In this document: one piece after another, positions 14,902-23,788 of the stretch
Layout: every line of letters starts with the position of its first letter
Numbering within the stretch: the stretch's first letter is position 1
NCBI GenBank assembly: GCA_041390125.1
Contig: JAWKQN010000003.1
Coordinates: 124,001-188,000 of the forward strand
Source of the DNA: Gemmatimonadota bacterium
GTDB taxonomy: Bacteria > Gemmatimonadota > Gemmatimonadetes > Longimicrobiales > Gaopeijiaceae
Length of the DNA stretch: 64,000 bases
Direction of reading: 5' to 3'
Made by a program: the position numbers and the translations under genes
Notes under the pieces: model-generated
What the model was told of the DNA's origin: nothing
Databases searched by the model: none
Seen by the model: the letters and a program-made list of their open reading frames with translations, nothing else

Positions 14902-17514
14902 ATGCCCGCGACGCAGGACACGCCTCTGATGCAGCAGTGGCGGGACGTGAAGTCCCGCCATCCCGACGCCCTGGTCTTCTTCCGGGTGGGCGACTTCTAC
15001 GAGTTCTTCAACCAGGACGCGGAGGAGGGAGCCCGCCTGCTCGGGCTCACGCTGACGTCCCGCAACAACGGGTCGGCGGGGGACGTGCCGCTCGCGGGCG
15101 TGCCCGCCAAGGCCCTGGACGACTACCTCGCCCGCCTGGTGCGCCTCGGCCGCCGGGTCGCCATCTGCGAGCAGGTCGAGGACCCCGCCGAGGCCAAGGG
15201 CATCGTGCGGCGCGAGGTCGTGGAGATGGTCACGCCCGGCACGGTGCTGCACGACGCCTTGCTGGAGCCGGCGCGCAACGTCTGGGTGGCGGCGCTCGTG
15301 GCCGACGGCGCGCACGGCGTGGGAGCCGCCGCGTTGGACCTGTCCACCGGGCAGTGGGAGCTCTCCCTCGTGGCCCGGGACCACCTGCGCTCGGAGCTGG
15401 CCCGCCTGCAGCCGGCCGAGCTGGTCGTCACCGAGGCCTTCGCCGCCACGCTTCCCGATCCCGAAGCGGACGGAGGACCGCTGCGCACGCTCCGTCCCGA
15501 ATGGATCTTCCACCCGGACGGGGCCCGCGAGGAGCTCGAGCGCACCTTCGGCGTGCACTCCCTGGAAGGCCTGGGCTTCCAGGAGGCCGACACGGCGCTG
15601 ATCCGGGCGGCGGGCGCCCTGCTCCACTACGTCCGGGAGACCCAGCCGGCCGGGATCGGCCACCTGGCGGTGCCGCGCATCCACCGTTCGCGCACGGTGA
15701 TGCTGCTGGACGAGATGACCGTGCGGAACCTGGAGCTGGTGGAGCCGCTCCGGCCGGGACCGGGTGGCGCCACGCTGCTGTCCGTGGTGGACCGGACCTG
15801 CACGCCCATGGGTGCGCGCATGCTGCGCTGGTGGGTGCTGCACCCGCGGGTGGACGCGGCCGAGATCTGGGCGCGCCAGGAGGCCGTGGCCCACCTGCAC
15901 GAGGACACCCGTCTGCGCGAGACGGTGCGCGACGCCCTGGCGAAGGTGGGCGATCTCGAGCGCATCGCCGGTCGTCTCGGCACCGAGCGGGCCTCGCCGC
16001 GCGAGCTGCGGGCGCTGGCCCGCGCGCTGGCCCGCATCGAACCCCTGCCCGACCACCTGTCCGGAGCGTCCGCGCCTCGCCTGGAGGGACTGCGCGCGGC
16101 GCTGGATCCGCTGTCCGACGTGCGCGAACGATTGGAGCGTGCGCTCGCGGAGGACCCGCCCGCCCAGGTCGGGGACGGCGGGGTCCTGCGCGAGGGCTAC
16201 GACGACGAGCTCGACGAGCTGCGCCGCACCCGCGACGGGGCCGTGGACTTCATCGCCTCCCTGCAGGCGCGGGAGCGGGCCCGCACGGGCATCGGCAGCC
16301 TCAAGGTCGGCTACAACCGCGTCTTCGGGTACTACCTGGAGGTGACGCACGCCCACAGCGCCAAGGTTCCCGACGACTACGTGCGCAAGCAGACGCTCGC
16401 CAACGCGGAGCGCTACTTCACACCCGAGCTCAAGCAGTGGGAGGAGAAGGTCGCCAACGCCGAGGACCGCATCCAGAGCCTCGAGGCACGGCTCTTCGGC
16501 GAGCTGCGGCGCGCGCTGGCGGGCGAGGTGCCGCGCCTGCAGCGCACGTCGCGCGCGGTGGCCGAGCTGGATGTGGTGGCTTCCCTGGCGGAGGTGGCGC
16601 GCGCGTGCGGCTACGTGCGCCCGGAGGTGCACACCGGCTTCGACCTCGACATCCGCGCGGGTCGCCATCCCGTGGTGGAGACCATGATGGCGCGCGAGGA
16701 CTTCATCCCCAACGACGTGCGACTCGACGACGAGCGGCGGGTGGTGATCCTGACCGGGCCCAACATGGCGGGGAAGAGCACCGTGCTGCGCCAGGTGGGG
16801 TTGATCCAACTGCTGGCCCAGATGGGCTCCTTCGTGCCGGCCGACCAGGCGCGCCTGCCCGTGGCGGACCGCATCTTCACCCGGGTGGGCGCCAGCGACA
16901 ACCTGGTGCGGGGACAGTCCACCTTCATGGTGGAGATGACCGAGACGTCGGCCATCCTGCACGGGGCCAGCGCCGCCAGCCTCGTCCTGCTGGACGAGAT
17001 CGGCCGGGGGACCTCGACCTACGACGGCGTGTCGATCGCCTGGGCCGTGAGCGAGCACCTGCACGAGCGGGTGGGCGCCAAGACGATCTTCGCCACGCAC
17101 TATCACGAGCTCACGCAGCTCCCGGACCTTCTGCCGGCCGCCCGGAATATGAACGTGGTCGTGCGCGAGGTGGGCGAGGACGTGGTCTTCCTGCGCCGGC
17201 TGGAGGAGGGCGGGGCCGACCGCTCCTATGGCATCCAGGTTGCACGCCTGGCCGGATTGCCCCTCGACGTGGTGGCCCGGGCCCGCGAGATCCTGGCCGA
17301 TCTCGAGGGCACGCACACCGCGGGTGGGGAGGGGCTGGGACGGCACGGCGCACACCGGCCCGCGAGCCAGGCCCCGCCGGACCAGCTGGTGCTGGACCTG
17401 GCGGAGCCCGCCCTGCTGGCCGAGCTCCGATCGATCGACGTGGAACGCATGACGCCCCTCGAGGCGCTCAACCTGCTGGGCGGATGGGTGGAGCGCGCGC
17501 GCGGGCGCCCGTGA
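14902..17514 (+). CDS. mutS: DNA mismatch repair protein MutS
   Basis: 870 residues, normal MutS length. The mismatch-reading motif GDFYEFF is at about 30-37. The connector, lever and clamp regions follow ('GYNRVFGYYLEVT'). The ATPase has Walker A GPNMAGKST, 'DEIGRGTSTYDG' (Walker B plus signature) and 'FATHYHEL'. It recognises mismatches after replication and recruits MutL, which is not in this window. ATG at 14902 gives the canonical N terminus (TPLMQQWRDVKSRHPDALVFFRVGDFYE). Ribosome binding is weak (GGCTGGG). A TonB-domain lipoprotein gene follows after 11 bp. Confidence 0.97.
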   Translation: MPATQDTPLMQQWRDVKSRHPDALVFFRVGDFYEFFNQDAEEGARLLGLTLTSRNNGSAGDVPLAGVPAKALDDYLARLVRLGRRVAICEQVEDPAEAKGIVRREVVEMVTPGTVLHDALLEPARNVWVAALVADGAHGVGAAALDLSTGQWELSLVARDHLRSELARLQPAELVVTEAFAATLPDPEADGGPLRTLRPEWIFHPDGAREELERTFGVHSLEGLGFQEADTALIRAAGALLHYVRETQPAGIGHLAVPRIHRSRTVMLLDEMTVRNLELVEPLRPGPGGATLLSVVDRTCTPMGARMLRWWVLHPRVDAAEIWARQEAVAHLHEDTRLRETVRDALAKVGDLERIAGRLGTERASPRELRALARALARIEPLPDHLSGASAPRLEGLRAALDPLSDVRERLERALAEDPPAQVGDGGVLREGYDDELDELRRTRDGAVDFIASLQARERARTGIGSLKVGYNRVFGYYLEVTHAHSAKVPDDYVRKQTLANAERYFTPELKQWEEKVANAEDRIQSLEARLFGELRRALAGEVPRLQRTSRAVAELDVVASLAEVARACGYVRPEVHTGFDLDIRAGRHPVVETMMAREDFIPNDVRLDDERRVVILTGPNMAGKSTVLRQVGLIQLLAQMGSFVPADQARLPVADRIFTRVGASDNLVRGQSTFMVEMTETSAILHGASAASLVLLDEIGRGTSTYDGVSIAWAVSEHLHERVGAKTIFATHYHELTQLPDLLPAARNMNVVVREVGEDVVFLRRLEEGGADRSYGIQVARLAGLPLDVVARAREILADLEGTHTAGGEGLGRHGAHRPASQAPPDQLVLDLAEPALLAELRSIDVERMTPLEALNLLGGWVERARGRP

Positions 17515-17525
17515 GGATAGAGGAC

Positions 17526-17906
17526 GTGAACCGACAGACGAGCATGACCCCGGGCACGCTGGCGTTGGTGGCCCTGCTGACGGCCTGCGGGGGTGAGCAG
17601 CGGATCGAGCAGCCCGTCCCGCTCTACGGGGAATCCCCCGTGGAGTATCCCCTGGAGCTCTGGGACCAGGGGGTGGAGGGAGAGGTGCTCCTGCGCGTGC
17701 TGGTGGACGCCGACGGGGCCATCGACAGCGTGGCCGTGGAGACCTCCAGCGGTCACGGCGGGCTGGATACCGCCGCCATCCAGGGCGTACGCCAGATGCA
17801 GTTCACACCGGCACGGCTCAACGGCCGCCGGACCGACGCATGGGCACGCGTGCCCGTGCGCTTCTCGAAGAAACCCAAGCCGGAAGGGGGGACCCCCAGG
17901 CCATGA
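17526..17906 (+). CDS. Lipoprotein with a TonB C-terminal domain
   Basis: 126 residues. A short signal ends in the lipobox LLTAC, so the mature protein would begin at that cysteine and be lipid-anchored. The rest is a TonB-like domain: 'VEYPLELWDQGVEGEVLLRVLVDADGAIDSVAVETSSGHGGLDTAAIQGVRQMQFTPA', the usual P-x-x-L-x-x-x-G-x-E-G-x-V-x-x-x-x-x-V pattern. True TonB proteins are anchored by a membrane helix and a long proline-rich spacer; both are missing here, so it may have a different envelope role. GTG at 17526 is preceded by GATAGAGG; ATG at 17544 is the alternative. It overlaps the next gene by 4 bp (ATGA). Confidence 0.8.
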   Translation: MNRQTSMTPGTLALVALLTACGGEQRIEQPVPLYGESPVEYPLELWDQGVEGEVLLRVLVDADGAIDSVAVETSSGHGGLDTAAIQGVRQMQFTPARLNGRRTDAWARVPVRFSKKPKPEGGTPRP

Positions 17907-19291
17907 GCGTTCGACACGCCCGGCCGTACGACGACGTCCTGGAGCTCGTGGGGTGGACACCACTGGTGCGCCTCCACCGCCTGGCCCGGGACCTGCGCAC
18001 CCCGCTCTACGCGAAGTGCGAGTTCATGAACCCGGGCGGCTCGGTCAAGGACCGGATCGGCCTGGCGATGATCGAGGCGGCCGAGAAGGCCGGCACGCTG
18101 CGCCCGGGGGGCGTGATCGTGGAGGCCACGAGCGGCAACACCGGTCTGGCGCTGGCCATGACGGCCACCACGCGCGGCTACCGCTGCATCTTCACGATGC
18201 CGGACAAGATGAGCCAGGAGAAGGTGAAGCTCCTGCGCGCGTTCGGGGCGGAGGTGGTGATCACCCCCACGGCGGTGCCGCCCGATCATCCGGACAACTA
18301 CCTGATGCGCGCCAAGGCGATCGTGAAGGAGACGCCGGGCGCGGTGCTGGCCGACCAGTTCTACAATCCCGCCAATCCCGAGGCCCACTACCGCTCCACC
18401 GGCCCGGAGCTGTGGGAGCAGTCGGAAGGCCGGATCACGCACTTCTTCGCGGGAGCGGGCACCGGCGGGACGATCAGCGGGACCGGGCGCTACCTGAAGG
18501 AGCAGAATCCGGACGTCCGCATCGTGGGCGTGGACCCGGAGGGCTCGATGATCGGCCCGTACTTCCGCACGGGCGAGAAGATCGAGGGGTCCCCCTACAA
18601 GGTGGAGGGACTCGGGAACGACAAGATCCCCGGTGCGCTCGATCTCGACGTGGTGGACGAATACCGCACGGTGAGCGACCGCGACGCCTTCCGCACCGCG
18701 CGCCGGTTGGTGCGCGAGGAGGGGCTCTTCGTCGGCGGATCGTCGGGCCTGATCGCCCACGCCGCGTTGGAGGTGGCCCGCGAGCTCGACGATCCCGACG
18801 CCTTCCTGGTGACCGTGCTCTGCGATTGGGGGGAGCACTACCTCACCAAGCTCTTCGACGACGAATGGATGCGGGACAATGGCTTCCTGGAGCGCACGTC
18901 GCGCAGCGTCGCCGACCTGGTGGCACGCAAGAACGGCGCGGCGCCGGCGCTGCTGACGGCGCAGCCGGGCACGGCCGTGCGGATGGCGCTCTCCACCATG
19001 AGCAGCCACGGCGTCTCCCAGCTCCCCGTGCTCGAGGGCGGTGAATGCGTGGGATCCGCCATCGAGTCCACGCTGATGACCCGGGTGCTCGAGGATCCCA
19101 AGGTGTTGGACCTGCCGGTGTCCGAGCTGATGGCGGCCCCCTTCCCGGTGGTGGACGAGCTGTCGGCCCTCGACGCGGTGACGCGTCTGCTGGCGCGCGA
19201 CAACCCGGCGGTGCTGGTACGCAGCGGAGGGGAGGTCCGGGCCATCCTCACCCGGCACGATCTGGTCAAGAGCCTGACGGGGGCCGCATGA
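17903..19291 (+). CDS. Cystathionine beta-synthase-type PLP enzyme with CBS domains
   Basis: 462 residues. The PLP-dependent part (1 to about 325) has 'PLVRLHRLA', the Schiff-base lysine in 'NPGGSVKDRIG', the substrate loop 'EATSGNTG' and the phosphate-binding loop 'GAGTGGTISGTGRYL'. A pair of CBS domains follows (about 345-462: 'AVRMALSTMSSHGVSQLPVLEGGE' and 'TRLLARDNPAVLVRSGGEVRAILTRHDLV'). This architecture is that of cystathionine beta-synthase: serine plus homocysteine gives cystathionine. A cysteine-synthase activity cannot be excluded from sequence. The CBS pair may bind an adenosyl ligand. It overlaps the lipoprotein stop by 4 bp and ddl by 4 bp, so the three are probably one operon. 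Confidence 0.9.
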   Translation: MSVRHARPYDDVLELVGWTPLVRLHRLARDLRTPLYAKCEFMNPGGSVKDRIGLAMIEAAEKAGTLRPGGVIVEATSGNTGLALAMTATTRGYRCIFTMPDKMSQEKVKLLRAFGAEVVITPTAVPPDHPDNYLMRAKAIVKETPGAVLADQFYNPANPEAHYRSTGPELWEQSEGRITHFFAGAGTGGTISGTGRYLKEQNPDVRIVGVDPEGSMIGPYFRTGEKIEGSPYKVEGLGNDKIPGALDLDVVDEYRTVSDRDAFRTARRLVREEGLFVGGSSGLIAHAALEVARELDDPDAFLVTVLCDWGEHYLTKLFDDEWMRDNGFLERTSRSVADLVARKNGAAPALLTAQPGTAVRMALSTMSSHGVSQLPVLEGGECVGSAIESTLMTRVLEDPKVLDLPVSELMAAPFPVVDELSALDAVTRLLARDNPAVLVRSGGEVRAILTRHDLVKSLTGAA

Positions 19292-20322
19292 GCGCACGCC
19301 TCCGGGTGGGGGTGCTCATGGGCGGCGTCTCGGAGGAGCGGGACGTCTCCCTCGCGTCGGGCGTGCAGGTGGCGCGCGCGCTGCGGGAGGCCGGCCACGA
19401 CGTGGTGGCCATCGACTCCGCGCGGGGCGTGCTCGGGCCGGACGAGGAGCGCGCACTGCTGGACACGGGCGTGCAGGCGGCGGCGCCGGGATCGGCCGAG
19501 CTGGACCTCCTGCACACCGGGGACACCCGCGCCCTGACGCACGCGCCCGAGGTGGCGGGGGCGGACGTGCTGTTCCTGACCCTGCACGGGGGCGCGGGCG
19601 AGGACGGCACCCTGCAGACCTTGCTGGACGTCGCGGGGCTGCCCTATGTGGGCAGCGGGCGGGTAGGCTGCGCCCTGGCGATGGACAAGGACCTGACCAA
19701 GCGCCTCCTCCGGGACGGCGGGGTGCCCACACCGGACTGGATCCGGGGGGCCACGCCCGCGGACGAGGTGGTGGAGCGGCTGGGCCTGCCGGTGATCGTC
19801 AAGCCGGCGTCGGGCGGATCGACCGTGGGTCTGACGCTCGTCAAGGACCGCTCGGACCTGGACGCCGCCACGCGGTTGGCTGCCAGCTCGGGCGACCAGC
19901 CCATGTACGAGGCGTACGTCCGGGGCCGCGAGCTGACGGTGGGCATCCTGGGGGACGAGCCCCTGCCGGTGGGCGAGATCATCCCCGCCCACGAGATCTT
20001 CGACTACGAGTGCAAGTACCAGCCGGGACTGGCGCAGGAGATCTTCCCGGCGGACCTGGACCCCGATGTCGCGGCCCGCGTGCAGGCCTGGGCGCTGCGC
20101 GTCCACCGCCTGCTCCGGCTCCGGGACTTCAGCCGGGTGGACTTCATCCTGGCGCCGGACGGGACGCCCTGGTGCCTGGAGGCCAACGCCCTGCCGGGGC
20201 TCACCGCCAACAGCCTGCTGCCCAAGGCCGCCCGGGCCGCGGGCATCGCCTTCCCGACACTCTGCGAGCGGATCGCCCGTATGGGCGTGGACCGGGCCCG
20301 CGCCCGCGCCCCCGCGGGGTAG
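19288..20322 (+). CDS. ddl: D-alanine-D-alanine ligase
   Basis: 344 residues of the ATP-grasp family. 'GVLMGGVSEERDVSLASG' is the N-terminal Ddl signature. 'LHGGAGEDGTLQTLLDVAGLPYVGSG' follows, then 'GCALAMDKDLTKRLLRDGGVPTPDW', the ATP-binding 'PVIVKPASGGSTVGLTLV' and the metal-binding 'DFSRVDFILAPDGTPWCLEANALPGLT'. It joins two D-alanines for peptidoglycan precursors in the cytoplasm. The residue after LHG is Gly where most Ddl enzymes have Pro or Arg. It overlaps the upstream gene by 4 bp. Confidence 0.93.
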   Translation: MSARLRVGVLMGGVSEERDVSLASGVQVARALREAGHDVVAIDSARGVLGPDEERALLDTGVQAAAPGSAELDLLHTGDTRALTHAPEVAGADVLFLTLHGGAGEDGTLQTLLDVAGLPYVGSGRVGCALAMDKDLTKRLLRDGGVPTPDWIRGATPADEVVERLGLPVIVKPASGGSTVGLTLVKDRSDLDAATRLAASSGDQPMYEAYVRGRELTVGILGDEPLPVGEIIPAHEIFDYECKYQPGLAQEIFPADLDPDVAARVQAWALRVHRLLRLRDFSRVDFILAPDGTPWCLEANALPGLTANSLLPKAARAAGIAFPTLCERIARMGVDRARARAPAG

Positions 20323-20435
20323 CGGACCGGCGCGCGCCACCGTAACTAGAGACAGACGGCACCCTGACGCCGGAACCCCCCCGGACGAGCCGGGGTTGTA
20401 CCGGACCCGGGCTTCCCATCTCCACGAAACGCCCC

Positions 20436-21263
20436 ATGGCCTACACCGAGCGCACCCCGTTCGCCTTTCAGCTGACCCCCTGGGTCAAGCGGTTGCTGAT
20501 CGCGAACGCCGTGATGTTCGTCCTCTCGGTGCTCACCGGCTATGGATTCCTCGAACGCTGGCTGGCCTTCTGGCCCAACCATGTGCTGACGCGGCCCTGG
20601 GGCTTCGTCACCTACATGTTCCTGCACGGGAACTTCTGGCACCTGTTCTGGAACATGGTGGGGCTCTTCTTCTTCGGGCCGCCCATCGAGGCCAAGTGGG
20701 GCTCGCGGGAGTTCATCAAGTTCTATCTGATCTGCGGCCTCGGCGGCGCGGTCCTGTCGCTGTTCTTCCCGGCCCCGATCGTGGGCGCGTCCGCCGCCAT
20801 CTACGGCGTGATGCTCGCCTTCGCCATGAACTGGCCGGACTCGCCGATCTACCTCTGGGGCATCCTCCCCGTGAAGGCGAAGTGGTTCGTCGGCTTCCTC
20901 TTCGTGGTCTCGCTCTTCAGCGCCCTCGGCGGAGCCGGAGGCGGCATCGCGCACCTGGCCCACCTGGGCGGCCTGGTGGCCGGCTTCCTCTACATCAAGA
21001 GCGACTTCTGGAAGCCGGGCGGAGGCCTGCCCGTGCGGCCCACCCGGCCGCGGCCCCGGCGACTCGCGATCGTGCCGCGCGAGGAGCGCACCGAGAGCCG
21101 GCCGGAGCGCCCGCGCCGGCCGCGCCGCGATCCCGCGGAGGAGCAGCTGCTGGACGAGGTGGACCGCGTGCTCGACAAGATCTCCGCCCAGGGCATGGAC
21201 TCCCTGACGGAGCAGGAGCGCAGCCTCCTCGACCAGGTCTCGCGGATGCACCGCTCGAACTGA
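20436..21263 (+). CDS. Rhomboid-family intramembrane serine protease
   Basis: 275 residues with about six membrane segments in the first 190. 'WHLFWNMVGLFFFG' is the H-x-x-x-N rhomboid motif in the second helix. The catalytic serine is Ser 119 in GASAAIYG (the usual form is GASGAIYG) and the catalytic histidine is His 176 in 'HLAHLGG'. It should cleave membrane-embedded substrates in the inner membrane. After about residue 195 there is an arginine/proline-rich cytoplasmic linker and a helical tail ('EEQLLDEVDRVLDKISAQGMDSLTEQERSLLDQVSR'), a tail I recall in many bacterial rhomboids. The gene stands alone, 113 bp after ddl. Confidence 0.9.
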   Translation: MAYTERTPFAFQLTPWVKRLLIANAVMFVLSVLTGYGFLERWLAFWPNHVLTRPWGFVTYMFLHGNFWHLFWNMVGLFFFGPPIEAKWGSREFIKFYLICGLGGAVLSLFFPAPIVGASAAIYGVMLAFAMNWPDSPIYLWGILPVKAKWFVGFLFVVSLFSALGGAGGGIAHLAHLGGLVAGFLYIKSDFWKPGGGLPVRPTRPRPRRLAIVPREERTESRPERPRRPRRDPAEEQLLDEVDRVLDKISAQGMDSLTEQERSLLDQVSRMHRSN

Positions 21264-21344
21264 CCGGGACGCGCGCGGCGGGCGTGCGCGTGGACCCCCC
21301 TGCCGACTTCGGCGCGCCTCATCCTGCATCCCTCCGGCCGCTGC

Positions 21345-21374
21345 TTGACCCTCCCTCCGGCCGCTTCCTACGTT
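21345..21374 (+). promoter_or_regulatory. Candidate promoter of the EF-G-like gene
   Basis: TTGACC at 21345-21350, an 18-bp spacer, then TACGTT (continuing G) at 21369-21374. The spacer overlaps the second copy of a 14-bp direct repeat, TCCCTCCGGCCGCT, at 21329-21342 and 21352-21365 (23-bp period). The repeat flanks the -35 and might bind a regulator. Confidence 0.55.
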
Positions 21375-21387
21375 GCTGGCCCTTCCC

Positions 21388-21410
21388 GGACCCGTGTCGG
21401 GAACGGGTCC
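21388..21410 (+). promoter_or_regulatory. Hairpin in the 5' leader of the EF-G-like gene
   Basis: GGACCCGT (21388-21395) pairs perfectly with ACGGGTCC (21403-21410) around a 7-nt loop. If transcription starts near 21381, this hairpin sits at the 5' end of the message, where it would protect the mRNA or affect ribosome loading at 21436. Confidence 0.4.
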
Positions 21411-21435
21411 ATGATCCGGGCATCGAGGAGGCGCA

Positions 21436-23532
21436 GTGGGGACATCCGCGAAGGAGTACACGACCCCGCACATCCGTAACGTCGCCGTCCTGGGTCACGG
21501 AGGATCGGGCAAGACCACCCTCATCGACGCCCTCGCCTTCACCGCCGGGACCGCCCGCCGCCGGGGCAGCGTGGAGGACGGTCACGCGCTGACGCTGACC
21601 ACGCCCGAAGAGGCGGACCACAAGATCTCGATGCAGCTCACTCCGGCGTACGCGGAGTGGATGGACACGAAGATCAACCTGCTCGACACCCCCGGATACC
21701 TCGACTTCACGGGGGACGCGGTGGCGGCGACGCGCGTCGCGGACGCGGCCCTGATCGTGGTCAGCGCCCAGAACGGCGTCGAGGTGGGCACCGAGAAGGT
21801 CTGGGAGTACTGCGAGGCGCGCGGCCTTCCACGGATGTTCTTCGTCTCCATGCTGGACAAGGAGCACGCCGACTTCGACGCGGCCTACCGCCAGATCAAG
21901 GAGCGGCTGTCGGAGAAGGCGCTGCCCGTGGAGATCCCCATCGGCAGCGGCGACGACTTCCGCGGCATCATCAACCTGTTCTCCGAGCGCGCGCACATCT
22001 ACGCGGACGGCACCCAGACCGGCGAGTACGAGGAAGCCGACATCCCGGCGGACATGCAGGCCCGCTTCGATCCGTGGGAGCAGGAGCTGCAGGAGACGAT
22101 CGCCACCACCGACGAGACGCTCCTCGAGCGCTATCTCGAAGGCGACACCATCTCGCGTGAGGAGGCCATCGAGGCGATGGCCCGCGCCGTCGCACGTGGG
22201 GACGTCATTCCGGTGTTCTGCGGCTCGGCGCGGCTGACCTACGGGATGCGGGCCCTGCTACGGAAGATCGTGGAGCTGTTCCCGCATCCGGGCGAGATCG
22301 GCCCGGTCACCGCCGTGGACGGGGAGCGCACGCAGGAGCTCACGCCCTCCGCCGACGCGCCCTTCAGCGCCCTGGTGTTCAAGACCAGCGCCGAGCCGCA
22401 TGTGGGGGAGCTGTCGTACTTCCGGATCTACAGTGGCACCGCAGTCAGCGGCATGGAGGTCTACAACCCGGTGCGGGACGGCAGCGAGAAGCTGAACCAC
22501 CTCTCCATCCCGCTCGGGAAGGAGCGCCTGGAGGTGTCGCGCCTGCACGCCGGAGACATCGGGGTCATGGCCAAGCTGCGCGACACGCACACCAACGACA
22601 CGTTGACCGCCGCGGGGCGGCGGTTCCGCCTGGAGCCCATCGCGTTTCCCCGTCCCGACATCGCGGTGGCGCTGCGCGGCGAATCACGCGGCGACGAGGA
22701 CAAGCTCGGTGAGGTGCTGCACAAGCTGAGCGAGGAAGACCCGACGCTCACGTCCGAGTTCAACGCCGAGCTGCACCAGACCATCGCGCGCGGGCTCGGG
22801 GAGCTGCACCTGGACGTGCACATCGAGCGCATGAAACGGAAGTACGGCGTTTCCGTGCTCACCGAGCAGCCCCGGATCGCGTATCGCGAGACCATCACCA
22901 AGCCGGCCGAAGGCCAGGGACGCTTCAAGAAGCAGAGCGGCGGCCGGGGTCAGTTCGGCGACTGCTGGATCCGGCTCACACCAGGAGCGAGCGGCGACGG
23001 CTATTCGTTCGTCGACTCCATCAAGGGCGGTGTGGTGCCCAACAAGTACCTGCCCTCCATCGATCGCGGCATCCAGGAGGCCGCGCAGAAGGGCATCCTC
23101 GCCGGATTCCCGCTCGTGGACTTCTCCGCCGAATGCTACGACGGGTCCTATCACTCCGTGGACTCGTCGGACATCGCCTTCAAGGTGGCGGGGTCGATGG
23201 CCTTCCAGGCCGTGGCCGCGAAGGCCGCCCCGGTGCTGCTCGAGCCCATCATGGAGGTGCAGGTCACCACGCCGGACGACTACGTCGGCGACATCATGGG
23301 CGACCTGACCAGCCGGCGCGGCCGTGTGCAGGGGATGGAGCCGAACGGAGGGCGCACGGTCGTCACGGCCCGCGTCCCGGAGGCCGAGCTGTACAAGTAC
23401 GCGGCCACGCTCCGCTCGATGACCCAGGGACGCGCCCACCATACGCGGCGCTTCGTGGCCTACGAGGCCATGCCGCACACGGAGGCCGACAAGGTCATCG
23501 CCGCCCGCAAGGCCGAGCAGGCCGCGAGCTGA
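21436..23532 (+). CDS. Elongation factor G paralogue (FusA2-like)
   Basis: 698 residues, normal EF-G length, with all domains: G domain with P-loop GHGGSGKTT, domain II ('FSALVFKTSAEPHVGELSYFRIYSG'), domain III, domain IV ('GRGQFGDCWIRL') and domain V ('PDDYVGDIMGDLTSRRGRVQGM'). The G domain differs from housekeeping EF-G: DTPGY replaces DTPGH, losing the catalytic histidine, and the guanine-specificity motif NKxD reads SMLD. These point to the FusA2/EF-G-like group, whose role in translation is less clear, rather than the str-operon EF-G. GTG at 21436 follows GAGGAGG. Confidence 0.9.
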   Translation: MGTSAKEYTTPHIRNVAVLGHGGSGKTTLIDALAFTAGTARRRGSVEDGHALTLTTPEEADHKISMQLTPAYAEWMDTKINLLDTPGYLDFTGDAVAATRVADAALIVVSAQNGVEVGTEKVWEYCEARGLPRMFFVSMLDKEHADFDAAYRQIKERLSEKALPVEIPIGSGDDFRGIINLFSERAHIYADGTQTGEYEEADIPADMQARFDPWEQELQETIATTDETLLERYLEGDTISREEAIEAMARAVARGDVIPVFCGSARLTYGMRALLRKIVELFPHPGEIGPVTAVDGERTQELTPSADAPFSALVFKTSAEPHVGELSYFRIYSGTAVSGMEVYNPVRDGSEKLNHLSIPLGKERLEVSRLHAGDIGVMAKLRDTHTNDTLTAAGRRFRLEPIAFPRPDIAVALRGESRGDEDKLGEVLHKLSEEDPTLTSEFNAELHQTIARGLGELHLDVHIERMKRKYGVSVLTEQPRIAYRETITKPAEGQGRFKKQSGGRGQFGDCWIRLTPGASGDGYSFVDSIKGGVVPNKYLPSIDRGIQEAAQKGILAGFPLVDFSAECYDGSYHSVDSSDIAFKVAGSMAFQAVAAKAAPVLLEPIMEVQVTTPDDYVGDIMGDLTSRRGRVQGMEPNGGRTVVTARVPEAELYKYAATLRSMTQGRAHHTRRFVAYEAMPHTEADKVIAARKAEQAAS

Positions 23533-23684
23533 CGGGGGCGCGGCTGCGGGCGGCCGCCGCGCGCCGCGGCCCGGCGGGAAGGCGACCTGGCCCGTGCGGA
23601 GGGGCCTGCCCGGCGCCGCGCTCCCCCTGCGGCTCACGGATCCGGCAGCGTTCCCCCCTCCTCGCCGGGCGTCCCGATGCCGGA

Positions 23685-23715
23685 TTGATCGGGTCCGGGC
23701 GGCGCCATAGGTTTG
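23685..23715 (+). promoter_or_regulatory. Candidate promoter of yebC and the ruv run
   Basis: TTGATC at 23685-23690, a 17-bp spacer, then TAGGTTTG at 23708-23715. This is an exact match to the TANNTTTG -10 known from Bacteroidota. Transcription would begin near 23722, giving a leader of about 65 nt that includes the CCCGTACGGG palindrome. The rest of 23533-23684 is GC-rich and shows no gene. Confidence 0.6.
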
Positions 23716-23788
23716 GACCCCGAAGAGAACCCCAAAGTCTCAGGTGTGCCCACCTTCCCGTACGGGTGCGCACACGGGAGGTCCCGCG

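Noticed and set aside
13525..17355. 1,276-residue open frame antisense to mutS
   Set aside because: Only its last part (13525 to about 14110) is real, as part of the decayed permease. The rest is a His/Arg/Gln-rich shadow of mutS.
17526..17906. Genuine TonB energy transducer
   Set aside because: It has a lipobox and no membrane anchor or proline-rich spacer, and no ExbB/ExbD genes are near, so I call only the domain.
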